A DNA stretch of 64,000 nucleotides from Streptomyces radiopugnans. GTDB lineage: Bacteria > Actinomycetota > Actinomycetes > Streptomycetales > Streptomycetaceae. The notes below the pieces were generated by a model that saw nothing but the letters and a program-made list of their open reading frames with translations, made no database searches and was not told where the DNA came from. The stretch is taken from assembly GCF_900110735.1 (NCBI RefSeq), contig NZ_FOET01000018.1:1638-65637 (forward strand). The letters are read 5' to 3'. Shown piece after piece: positions 22,354-30,303 of the stretch (position 1 is its first letter; each line of letters opens with the position of its first letter). The position numbers and the translations under genes are program-made.

Positions 22354-23565
22354 ATGCCGACCGCCGACGACCCCGCGCCGAACCCCCGGCGCTCCCGCCG
22401 CCCGCTGGGCCGGGGGCCGGGGGCGGCACCGGCCGCTCCGCGGCCGCCGGAAGCCCCGGCGGCCCCCGGGCCCGAGCCCGCGAAGGAGCCGGAACCGGCC
22501 GGTCCGGCCGAACCGGCCGCCGCCGAGCCCGAACCCGAGCCTGAGCCCGCACCCGAACCGCCGTCCGAGCCCGTACCCGGACCCGAGCCCGAGGCCGTAC
22601 CGGAACCGGCTCCGGTACGCGGGCCCGGACCCGAGCCGGAACGGGTACGGCAGCCGCCGCCCGGTGAGGGCCCACCGCCCGGGGAGGGCGGAGGGCCGGA
22701 GGGCCGGGAGGAAGTCGGAGACGGAGGCACCGAGCCCGGCGACGGCCGCTTCAAGGTCGTCCTGGACAACTTCGAAGGCCCCTTCGACCTCCTCCTCCAG
22801 CTCATCTCCCGGCACAAGCTGGACGTCACCGAGGTCGCCCTGTCGAAGGTCACCGACGAGTTCATGGCGCACATCCGCGCCATGGGCCCCGACTGGGACC
22901 TCGACCAGACCACCGAGTTCCTGGTCGTCGCCGCCACCCTGCTCGACCTGAAGGCCGCGCGGCTGCTGCCCGCCGCCGAGGTCGAGGACGAGGCCGACCT
23001 CGCCCTGCTGGAGGCACGCGACCTGCTCTTCGCCCGGCTGCTGCAGTACCGCGCGTACAAGCAGGTCGCCGGGATCTTCGACGGACGCCTGGCCGCCGAG
23101 GCACGCCGCCACCCCCGTACGGTGGGACTGGAGCCGCACCACGCCGAGCTGCTGCCCGAGGTGGTCATCAGCATCGGCCCCGAGGGCTTCGCCCGGCTCG
23201 CGGTCAAGGCGATGCAGCCCAGACCGGAACCGCAGGTCTACGTCGACCACATCCACGCCCCGCTGGTCAGCGTGCGCGAGCAGGCGGAGATCCTGGTGGC
23301 CAGGCTGCGGGAGCTGGGCGAGGCGAGCTTCGCGGCGCTCACCGAGGACGCGGCCGACACCCTCACCGTCGTCGCCCGCTTCCTGGCGCTGCTGGAGCTC
23401 TACCGCGAGCGCGCGGTCGCCCTGGAGCAGGAGGAGGCCCTCGGCGGCCTCACCGTGCGCTGGAGCGGCGGGGAGGAGACGCGGCCGCTGGTCACCGACG
23501 AGTTCGACGCGGGCGACGGAGCGGGCAGTGGCACCGGCGACGACGGGAAGGACGGCCTCGGATGA
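22354..23565 (+). CDS. scpA: Segregation and condensation protein A
   Basis: A 403-residue kleisin of the SMC-ScpAB complex. About 130 Pro/Glu-rich residues come first, then the ScpA core starts at FKVVLDNFEGPFDLLLQLI, with LDLKAARLLP in the middle and the C-terminal winged helix. The Pro/Glu extension is much longer than in most bacteria. TAGCCT lies 8 nt before the ATG and no ribosome binding site is visible, so the gene may also have its own leaderless promoter. The end overlaps scpB by 4 nt (ATGA). Confidence 0.93.
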   Translation: MPTADDPAPNPRRSRRPLGRGPGAAPAAPRPPEAPAAPGPEPAKEPEPAGPAEPAAAEPEPEPEPAPEPPSEPVPGPEPEAVPEPAPVRGPGPEPERVRQPPPGEGPPPGEGGGPEGREEVGDGGTEPGDGRFKVVLDNFEGPFDLLLQLISRHKLDVTEVALSKVTDEFMAHIRAMGPDWDLDQTTEFLVVAATLLDLKAARLLPAAEVEDEADLALLEARDLLFARLLQYRAYKQVAGIFDGRLAAEARRHPRTVGLEPHHAELLPEVVISIGPEGFARLAVKAMQPRPEPQVYVDHIHAPLVSVREQAEILVARLRELGEASFAALTEDAADTLTVVARFLALLELYRERAVALEQEEALGGLTVRWSGGEETRPLVTDEFDAGDGAGSGTGDDGKDGLG

Positions 23566-24269
23566 GCACGGACACGGACACGGGACCGGACCCGGCCGGG
23601 ACGGGGACGAGCGGAGGAGCGGGGACGGGCGGGGCGGCCGAGGAGGAGCCCCGGCCGCCGGCCGGCGCCTCCGCCGTCGCCGAGCTGGACCTCAAGCCCG
23701 CCCTGGAGGCGGTGCTGATGGTCGTCGACGAACCGGCCACCGAGGAGCACCTGGCCAAGGTGCTCCAGCGCCCCCGCCGCGCGATCGCCGTGGCGCTGCG
23801 CGAGCTGTCCGACGAGTACGCCCGGCAGGGCCGCGGCTTCGACCTGCGGCTGGTCGCCGGCGGCTGGCGGTACTACACCCGCCCCGAGTACGCCGACGCC
23901 GTCGAGAGCTTCGTCCTGGACGGCCGGCAGGCCCGGCTGACCCAGGCCGCGCTGGAGACCCTGGCCGTGGTCGCGTACCGTCAACCGGTCAGCCGCTCGC
24001 GCGTCTCGGCCGTGCGCGGGGTGAACTGCGACGGGGTCATGCGCACCCTCCTCCAGCGCGGGCTGATCGAGGAGGCGGGCACCGAACCCGAAACAGGTGC
24101 GATCCTGTACAGGACGACGAACTACTTCCTGGAGCGGATGGGCCTGCGCGGTCTGGACGAGCTTCCGGAACTCGCGCCCTTCCTCCCCGAGGCGGACGCG
24201 GTCGAGGCCGAGAGCCAGGAGGGCGTGCCGTCGTTCGACGTGGACGACAGCGGCGATTCCCAGACTTAG
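23562..24269 (+). CDS. scpB: Segregation and condensation protein B
   Basis: A 235-residue ScpB with two winged-helix domains, recognisable by LEAVLMVVDEPATEEHLAKVL, GWRYYTRPEYADAVESFV and AYRQPVSRSRVSAVRGV. ScpB dimers bind ScpA in the condensin-like SMC complex. The N-terminal 40 residues are Gly/Thr-rich. The ATG overlaps the scpA stop, so the subunits are coupled. Confidence 0.94.
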   Translation: MSTDTDTGPDPAGTGTSGGAGTGGAAEEEPRPPAGASAVAELDLKPALEAVLMVVDEPATEEHLAKVLQRPRRAIAVALRELSDEYARQGRGFDLRLVAGGWRYYTRPEYADAVESFVLDGRQARLTQAALETLAVVAYRQPVSRSRVSAVRGVNCDGVMRTLLQRGLIEEAGTEPETGAILYRTTNYFLERMGLRGLDELPELAPFLPEADAVEAESQEGVPSFDVDDSGDSQT

Positions 24270-24291
24270 AGACAGTTAGACGGAAACCTTG

Positions 24292-25464
24292 ATGCGAAGC
24301 AGCGGCAGGAACAGCAACCGGAACCACCGGGGCGCGGGCAACAGCCGCGACGACAGGCAGAAGCGCGCGGGACGCCCCCGCCCGGAGGAGCGCCGTTACG
24401 ACGCCGGCTCCGGCGGCGGACCCGACAAGCCGGGCAGGCCGGGCGGGCCGGGCAAGTCCGCCAAGCCCGGCGGCGCCAAGGGCCAGGGCCGGCGGCAGGG
24501 CCAGGGTCAGGAGGGCAGGCAGGGGCAGGGACCCGGGGGCGCCTCCCGGGGCGGGCCGAAGGCGGGCGCCGGGGCGGGAGGCCCCAAGGGGCCCAGGACC
24601 GGCCCCGGGCAGGGCGGCAAGGGCGGCGCCCGCGGGCGTTCGGTCCCGGCGCGCCCCCGCGAGTACGACGCCCAGATCGAGGAGCGCAACCGCGCGCGGC
24701 ACGCCAAGCCGGCGCTCAAGCTCCCCAAGACCTTCGGCGAGGCGGAGGGCGAGAGGCTGCAGAAGGTCCTCGCCCGTGCCGGCATGGGCTCGCGCCGCGC
24801 CTGCGAGGAGCTGATCGACCAGCGCCGGGTGGAGGTCAACGGCGAGATCGTGGTCGAGCAGGGCCTGCGGGTGGACCCGGAGAAGGACGAGATCAAGGTC
24901 GACGGCCTGACGATCGCCACGCAGTCCTACCTGTTCTTCGCGCTCAACAAGCCCGCCGGCGTCGTCTCCTCCATGGAGGACCCGGAGGGCCGCCAGTGCC
25001 TGGGCGACTACGTGACCAACCGCGAGACCCGGCTGTTCCACGTCGGCCGCCTCGACACCGAGACCGAGGGGCTGATCCTGCTCACCAACCACGGCGAGCT
25101 GGCCCACCGCCTCACCCACCCCCGCTACGGCGTGGCGAAGACCTACCTCGCCGCCATCCAGGGGCCCATCCCGCGCGACCTGGGCAAGCGGCTCAAGGAA
25201 GGCGTGAAGCTGGAGGACGGCTACGCCCGTGCCGACAACTTCAAGGTCGTGGAGAACACCGGCAAGAACTACCTCGTCGAGGTCACCCTCCACGAGGGCC
25301 GCAAGCACATCGTCCGCCGCATGCTCGCCGAGGCCGGCTTCCCCGTCGACAAGCTGGTGCGCACCCGCTTCGGCCCCATCGCGCTGGGCGACCAGAAGTC
25401 CGGCTGGCTGCGCCGGCTGACCAACACCGAGGTGGGCATGCTGATGCGGGAGGTCGACCTCTAG
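24292..25464 (+). CDS. rluB: Pseudouridine synthase, RluB/RsuA family
   Basis: A 390-residue protein. Residues 1-125 are Gly/Lys/Arg/Gln-rich low complexity, then an S4 domain (LQKVLARAGMGSRRACEELI) and the RsuA/RluB catalytic domain with the Asp in HVGRLDTETEGLILLTNHGEL. It probably makes a pseudouridine in 23S rRNA helix 89, as RluB does. The basic extension may help bind rRNA. It follows scpB after 22 nt, the same order as Rv1710-Rv1711. An in-frame TTG 24289 is also possible. Confidence 0.92.
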   Translation: MRSSGRNSNRNHRGAGNSRDDRQKRAGRPRPEERRYDAGSGGGPDKPGRPGGPGKSAKPGGAKGQGRRQGQGQEGRQGQGPGGASRGGPKAGAGAGGPKGPRTGPGQGGKGGARGRSVPARPREYDAQIEERNRARHAKPALKLPKTFGEAEGERLQKVLARAGMGSRRACEELIDQRRVEVNGEIVVEQGLRVDPEKDEIKVDGLTIATQSYLFFALNKPAGVVSSMEDPEGRQCLGDYVTNRETRLFHVGRLDTETEGLILLTNHGELAHRLTHPRYGVAKTYLAAIQGPIPRDLGKRLKEGVKLEDGYARADNFKVVENTGKNYLVEVTLHEGRKHIVRRMLAEAGFPVDKLVRTRFGPIALGDQKSGWLRRLTNTEVGMLMREVDL

Positions 25465-25481
25465 GCCGCCGTCCCGCCCGC

Positions 25482-25522
25482 CACCGGCCCCGGCCCGGGA
25501 AAACCCCTGGCCGGGGCCGGTG
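25482..25522 (+). terminator. rluB terminator
   Basis: Perfect 14-bp arms (25482-25495 and 25509-25522) with a 13-nt loop that can fold a further GGG/CCC stem. Confidence 0.75.
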
Positions 25523-25543
25523 CGCGCCCGCCAGGATGGGCGC

Positions 25544-26335
25544 ATGGCCGCCCCGACCGCCGCCGGTCTCCCCGATCTGCGCCCCGTACTCGCCCGGCAG
25601 CGCCACCCCCTGGTCTTCGCGACCGTCTCCGGGGCGCATCTGTACGGCTTCCCCTCCCGCGACTCCGACGTCGACCTGCGCGGGGTCCATCTGCTGCCGG
25701 TGGAGGACCTGGTCGGGCTGCGGGAGGGCGAGGAGACCGTGAGCCGGATGTGGGACCGGGAAGGGACCGAGCTGGACCTGGTCACCCACGACCTGCGCAA
25801 GTTCGCCCGGCTGATGCTCCGCCGCAACGGCTATGTCCTGGAGCAGCTGCTGTCCCCGCTGGTGGTGCACACCACCGAGACGCACGCCGAGCTGGCCGCG
25901 CTCGCGCCCGCCGTGCTCACCCGGCACCACGCCCACCACTACCGGGGCTTCGCCGGCACCCAGTGGCGGCTGTACGGCAGGACCGGTGAACTGAAGCCAC
26001 TGCTCTACACCTTCCGCGCGCTGCTCACCGGCATCCATCTGATGCGCACCGGTGAGGTCCGCGCCCATCTGCCCACCCTCGCCGAGGAGGTGGAGGAGGC
26101 CCCCGGCCACCTCGCCGGGCTGATCGACGCCAAGGCCGAGGTCGAGCACGGACCGGCCCCGCTGGACGGCGGCCGGGACGCCGAGCGCGTACGCGCGGAC
26201 GTCGAGGCGCTGCACGCCGTACTGGCCGACGCCCGGGACACCTCCCGGCTCCCGGACGAGCCCGGCGGCCGCGACGCCCTCCACGACCTGGTCGTCCGGG
26301 CCCGCACGGCCGCCGGGCGGCCGGCTCAGACGTAG
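25544..26335 (+). CDS. Predicted nucleotidyltransferase (PF10127-like)
   Basis: A 263-residue protein with the DNA-polymerase-beta-type signature SGAHLYGFPSRDSDVDLRGV, where the two Asp after Ser bind metal, and a downstream third Asp (ELDLVTHDLRKF). The SDxDxRGV form is typical of PF10127, which includes RlaP, a nucleotidyltransferase linked to RNA-repair genes. CAGGAT lies 6 nt before the ATG, a leaderless-type promoter. Its end overlaps the next gene, a relative on the other strand, by 10 bp. Confidence 0.75.
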   Translation: MAAPTAAGLPDLRPVLARQRHPLVFATVSGAHLYGFPSRDSDVDLRGVHLLPVEDLVGLREGEETVSRMWDREGTELDLVTHDLRKFARLMLRRNGYVLEQLLSPLVVHTTETHAELAALAPAVLTRHHAHHYRGFAGTQWRLYGRTGELKPLLYTFRALLTGIHLMRTGEVRAHLPTLAEEVEEAPGHLAGLIDAKAEVEHGPAPLDGGRDAERVRADVEALHAVLADARDTSRLPDEPGGRDALHDLVVRARTAAGRPAQT

Positions 26336-27069
26336 GCGCGGCGGACGCGGATCAGGAAGTCCTCCACCCGGGCGCGGTCCGGCTCGGCGGGCAGGGGGGT
26401 GCCGGAGGCGGCCCCGTCCGCCTCCTCACGGAGGCGCGCGATCCAGGCCTCCACCTCGGCCCAGGCCACCTCGCCGCGCCGGACGGCCAGCAGGCGGTCC
26501 CGGTACGGCCCCGCGTCCAGGACGAGTTCCCCGGCGCGCAGCAGATCGCGGCAGGACAGCAGCAGCCGCACCAGATGCATGGCCTGCTTCCAGCGCATCT
26601 CGCCGCGGCTGCGCACCCGCGCCCGCAGCTTGCGGTGCTGCCCCTCGGCGTACCCGGTGAAGGTGCGGTGCGCGTGCCGGGAGAGGAACGCGCCGCGCAG
26701 GGCCAGAAGCTCCCGGCCGGTGTCGTCCAGGCGCTCGACGAGGGGGGAGTGCAGGCACTCCAGGATGCCGGGGTTCGAGGCCAGCCCCAGTGCGCAGAAG
26801 CGCTCCAGCTCCCAGGAGAACTCCTCCGGGCGCGGGCCCTCCACATGCGTCGGGGGCTTGTCCAGGCGCCAGAACAGCGGTGTCGGCGCGGCGTACACAC
26901 CGCGCCGGTCGGTGTCGCTGTCCTCGGTCGCCAGGCCGAAGGCGCGCGAGCCCATCACACAGGAGTAGACGGTGTGGTCGCGCACCAGGCCGTGCGGGTC
27001 CGGGCCGTGCGCTGCCGGACCGTGCGGGACCCGGTCGTGCGGGGCGGATGTGCCGGGCGCGGAGGGCAT
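26326..27069 (-). CDS. Predicted nucleotidyltransferase (PF10127-like), second copy
   Basis: A 247-residue relative of the preceding gene, with GSRAFGLATEDSDTDRRGVY as the metal-binding motif and a helical C-terminal half (HRKLRARVRSRGEMRWKQAMHLVRLL). The first 25 residues are His/Pro-rich repeats (HGP). It is convergent with and overlaps its neighbour. CACAAT is 7 nt before the ATG. The substrate is unknown; RNA end processing or a nucleotide-based modification are possible from the family. Confidence 0.75.
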   Translation of the reverse strand: MPSAPGTSAPHDRVPHGPAAHGPDPHGLVRDHTVYSCVMGSRAFGLATEDSDTDRRGVYAAPTPLFWRLDKPPTHVEGPRPEEFSWELERFCALGLASNPGILECLHSPLVERLDDTGRELLALRGAFLSRHAHRTFTGYAEGQHRKLRARVRSRGEMRWKQAMHLVRLLLSCRDLLRAGELVLDAGPYRDRLLAVRRGEVAWAEVEAWIARLREEADGAASGTPLPAEPDRARVEDFLIRVRRAYV

Positions 27070-27185
27070 GGCCGCGATTGTGGCACGCGGCCGTCTCGCA
27101 GGGCGGGCGCGGGCGCGGGAGCCGGCACGCCGCCTCTACGCTGGTCAGGACAGCAGTGCAGCCGCGGACGCAGGGGAGCGAGCAG

Positions 27186-27548
27186 GTGAAGGTACGAGCG
27201 GTGCGGGGCGCCGTGCAGTTGGACCGGGACGAGGCCGGGCACATGGACGAGCGGGTCTCGCAACTGCTCACCGCGATACTGGAGCGCAACGCGCTGACGG
27301 CCGACGACCTGATCAGCGTCTGGTTCACCGCCACCCCCGATCTGCGCAGCGACTTCCCCGCCGCCGCGGCCCGCAAGCTCGGCATCGTGGATGTGCCGCT
27401 GATCTGCGCGCAGGAGCTGGACGTGGCCGGCGCCATGCCGCGGGTGGTCCGCATCCTCGCCCATGTCGAGACCGGGCTGACCAAGGCCGAGATCTCCCAC
27501 GTCTACCTCGGCGCCGCCGCGGCCCTGCGCAAGGACATCGCCCAGTGA
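27186..27548 (+). CDS. aroH: Chorismate mutase, AroH class
   Basis: A 120-residue monofunctional AroH-type chorismate mutase, converting chorismate to prephenate. It matches the Bacillus AroH pattern at RAVRGA, SVWFTATPDLRSDFPA, the active-site CAQELDV (Glu), the arginine in PRVVRI and the HVYL tyrosine. GTG start with GGGAG upstream. It overlaps tyrA by GTGA, so two successive steps of tyrosine synthesis are coupled. Confidence 0.93.
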   Translation: MKVRAVRGAVQLDRDEAGHMDERVSQLLTAILERNALTADDLISVWFTATPDLRSDFPAAAARKLGIVDVPLICAQELDVAGAMPRVVRILAHVETGLTKAEISHVYLGAAAALRKDIAQ

Positions 27549-28633
27549 GGACCGCGCTCGTCATCGGCACCGGACTGATCGGCACCTCCGTCGCCCTGGC
27601 CCTGGCCGGGCGCGGGGTGCGGGTGCACCTGGAGGACCACGACGCCGACCAGGCCCGCACGGCCGCCTCCCTGGGCGCGGGGACCGACCGGCCCCCGGAG
27701 GGCCCGGTGGACCTCGCCGTCGTGGCCGTGCCGCCCGCCCACATCCCCGCCGTCCTCGCCGCGGCCCAGCGCCGGAAGGCGGCCCGCGGCTATCTGGACG
27801 TCGGCAGCGTCAAGGGCGGGCCGCGCCGGGAGGCCGAGGCGCTGGGCTGCGATCCGGCCACCTACCTGGGCACGCATCCGATGTCCGGGCGCGAGATCTC
27901 CGGTCCGCTGGCCGCCACCGCCGACCTCTTCGAGGGGCGGCCCTGGGTCCTCACCCCCACCCCGGAGACCGACACCGAGGTGCTCAACCTCGCGCTGGAG
28001 CTGATCTCGCTCTGCCGCGCCGTCCCCGTGGTGATGGACGCCGACGCCCACGACCGGGCCGTCGCCCTGGTCTCGCACACCCCGCAGCTGCTGTCCAGCC
28101 TGGTCGCCGCCCGCCTGGAGGGCGCCGACGAGACGGCCGTGCGCCTGTGCGGCCAGGGCATCCGCGACGTGACGCGGATCGCCGCCTCCGACCCGGGCAT
28201 GTGGATCGACATCCTCTCGGCCAACCCCGGCCCCGTGGCCGACGTCCTGGCCGCGGTGGCCGGCGACCTGGAGGAGACGGTGCGGGCGCTGCGCGCGCTG
28301 GAGTCCGCCGACGAGACCGAGCGCACCGGCGGCGCGGCGGGCATCGAGGAGGTGCTGCGCCGCGGCAACAGCGGCCGGGCCCGGATCCCGGGCAAGCACG
28401 GGCAGGCCCCGGCCGCCTACGAGACGGTGGCGGTGCTCATCAGCGACCGTCCCGGCGAGCTGGCCCGCATCTTCGCCGACGCCGGACGGGCCGGCGTCAA
28501 CATCGAGGACGTCCGGATCGAGCACGCCACCGGCCAGCAGGCCGGCCACGTCCAGCTCATGGTCGAGCCGAGCGCCGCCCCCGTGCTGACGGCGGCGCTG
28601 CGCGAGCGGGGCTGGGCCATCCGGCAGCAGTAG
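27545..28633 (+). CDS. tyrA: Prephenate dehydrogenase with ACT domain
   Basis: A 362-residue enzyme that oxidises prephenate towards tyrosine. The dinucleotide motif VIGTGLIGTSVALALAGRG opens the protein, GTHPMSGREISGP is the catalytic-site segment with its His, and an ACT regulatory domain (from VAVLISDRPGELARIF, residues about 295-360) suggests feedback by an amino acid. It is coupled to aroH at its start. Confidence 0.93.
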   Translation: MRTALVIGTGLIGTSVALALAGRGVRVHLEDHDADQARTAASLGAGTDRPPEGPVDLAVVAVPPAHIPAVLAAAQRRKAARGYLDVGSVKGGPRREAEALGCDPATYLGTHPMSGREISGPLAATADLFEGRPWVLTPTPETDTEVLNLALELISLCRAVPVVMDADAHDRAVALVSHTPQLLSSLVAARLEGADETAVRLCGQGIRDVTRIAASDPGMWIDILSANPGPVADVLAAVAGDLEETVRALRALESADETERTGGAAGIEEVLRRGNSGRARIPGKHGQAPAAYETVAVLISDRPGELARIFADAGRAGVNIEDVRIEHATGQQAGHVQLMVEPSAAPVLTAALRERGWAIRQQ

Positions 28634-28757
28634 GGGTACCCGGCCGACGGTAGCCTTGTGCCGGACGGGGAGGGCGTGCCGGCGTTCCCCTCGCCGGCGC
28701 CCCCGCGCCCGCGTCCCGACCCGTGCTCCCAGCAGTTCGAGAAAGGTGCCCGACACC

Positions 28758-29489
28758 GTGGCAGCAACCTCCCGGCAGGCGTCCTCCGTGTCCCCGGACG
28801 CCCCGGCCCCCGTCATCGTCGCCATCGACGGCCCCTCCGGCACGGGCAAGTCGAGCACCTCCCGGGCCGTCGCGGCCAAGCTCGGCCTGAGCTACCTGGA
28901 CACCGGTGCGCAGTACCGCGCGATCACCTGGTGGATGCTGACCCACGGCATCGACGTCCGGGACGCCGAGGCCGTCGCCGCCGCGGCCGACCGCCCCGAG
29001 ATCCTCTCCGGCACCGACCCGGCCGAGCCGACCATCACCGTGGACGGCACGGACGCCTCCGGCCCGATCCGCACCCAGGAGGTCACCGGCGCGGTCAGCG
29101 CGGTCAGCGCGGTGCCCGCGGTGCGCACCAGGATCACCGAGCTCCAGCGCGCCATCGCCGCGGGAGCTCCCACCGGCATCGTCGTCGAGGGCCGGGACAT
29201 CGGCACCACCGTCCTGCCAGACGCGGACCTGAAGATCTTCCTCACCGCCTCCCCCGAGGCCCGCGCGGCCCGGCGCGGCGGCGAGCTGAAGGGCAGCGGC
29301 GGCCGCCCGGTCGACCTGGACGCCACCCGCGAGGCGCTGCTCAGGAGGGACGCCGCCGACGCCGGCCGCAAGACCTCCCCGCTGCGCAAGGCGGACGACG
29401 CTGTCGAGGTGGACACCACCGAACTGACCCTGGAGCAGGTCATCGAGTGCGTCGTCACCCTGATCGAAGAGAAGCAGCAGGCCAGGTGA
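28758..29489 (+). CDS. cmk: Cytidylate kinase
   Basis: A 243-residue CMP/dCMP kinase with the P-loop IDGPSGTGKSSTSRAVA, LGLSYLDTGAQYRAITW and EGRDIGTTVLPDADLKIFLTA. GTG 28758 is preferred, with AAAGG 12 nt upstream; GTG 28746 is an alternative. The stop overlaps the next gene by GTGA. Cmk before der is the order of Rv1712-Rv1713, here with a plsC-like gene inserted. Confidence 0.93.
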   Translation: MAATSRQASSVSPDAPAPVIVAIDGPSGTGKSSTSRAVAAKLGLSYLDTGAQYRAITWWMLTHGIDVRDAEAVAAAADRPEILSGTDPAEPTITVDGTDASGPIRTQEVTGAVSAVSAVPAVRTRITELQRAIAAGAPTGIVVEGRDIGTTVLPDADLKIFLTASPEARAARRGGELKGSGGRPVDLDATREALLRRDAADAGRKTSPLRKADDAVEVDTTELTLEQVIECVVTLIEEKQQAR

Positions 29490-30160
29490 GCGCGGCGGAC
29501 GGCAGCGGCGGCCCGGGCCTGCCCAGCGCACGGGGCGCCGCGGTCGGGCGGCGCATCGGGATCGGCCTGATGTACGGGCTGTGGCGGCCCAGGGTGCTCG
29601 GCGCCTGGCGGGTCCCGGCCGCCGGACCGGTGATCCTCGCCGTCAACCACACGCACGCCGTGGACGGCCCGCTGCTGATGGGGACCGCACCCCGGCCGGT
29701 GCACTTCCTGATCAAGAAGGAGGCCTTCATCGGCCCCCTCGACCCCTTCCTGACCGGTGTCGGCCAGATCGAGGTGGACCGGAAGGCCGCCGACCGCGTC
29801 GCGATCACCAGGGCGCTGGGCGTGCTGGGCAACGGCGGTGTGCTGGGCATCTTCCCGGAGGGCACCCGGGGAGAGGGCGACTTCGCCTCGCTCCGCTCGG
29901 GCCTGGCCTACTTCGCGCTGCGCTCGGGGGCGCCCGTCGTACCCGTCGCGGTGCTGGGGACGGCCGGGACGCGCGGGCGCGCGATACCCGCGCTGCCCCC
30001 GCTGCGGGCCCGCGTCGACATCGTGTTCGGCGAACCCTTCGAGGCGGGCGACGGCAGCGGCAGGCGCACCCGGGCGGCGCTGGACGAGGCGACGGTGCGC
30101 ATCGGCAGGCGACTGACGGCCCACCTGGCCGACGCCCGGCGCGTCACCGGGCGCGGTTAG
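29486..30160 (+). CDS. 1-acyl-glycerol-3-phosphate acyltransferase-like protein
   Basis: A 224-residue PlsC-family acyltransferase. The catalytic HX4D is in VNHTHAVDGPL, the substrate-binding FPEGTRGEGDF follows, and PVVPVAVLGT is the fourth block. A short hydrophobic N-terminal segment may attach it to the membrane. Likely acylates lysophosphatidate or a related lysolipid. It is coupled to cmk by a GTGA overlap. Confidence 0.88.
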   Translation: MSAADGSGGPGLPSARGAAVGRRIGIGLMYGLWRPRVLGAWRVPAAGPVILAVNHTHAVDGPLLMGTAPRPVHFLIKKEAFIGPLDPFLTGVGQIEVDRKAADRVAITRALGVLGNGGVLGIFPEGTRGEGDFASLRSGLAYFALRSGAPVVPVAVLGTAGTRGRAIPALPPLRARVDIVFGEPFEAGDGSGRRTRAALDEATVRIGRRLTAHLADARRVTGRG

Positions 30161-30188
30161 GCGACACTGGACCTCTGCACCCGTGGCG

Positions 30189-30263
30189 CCCGCGCGGTAC
30201 CGCGCGGGGGCGCACACGGTCCCGGACGGGGGCGTGCGCCCCACGGGACGCGCACGGGACGCG
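30189..30263. repeat. Palindrome and 11-bp tandem repeat before der
   Basis: A perfect 20-bp palindrome (30189-30208) is followed by two tandem copies of CACGGGACGCG (30242-30252 and 30253-30263). Both lie in the 143-bp gap between the plsC-like gene and der and may be a terminator and a leader element. Confidence 0.5.
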
Positions 30264-30303
30264 CAGGGTCACGGACAACACGTACGAACGAGGACAGGAC
30301 TTC

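Noticed and set aside
22490..22640. Short-period repeat that could suggest a CRISPR array or minisatellite
   Set aside because: It is an in-frame Pro-Glu codon repeat in the ScpA extension, with no spacers. The same applies to the Glu-Pro repeat at about 61540.
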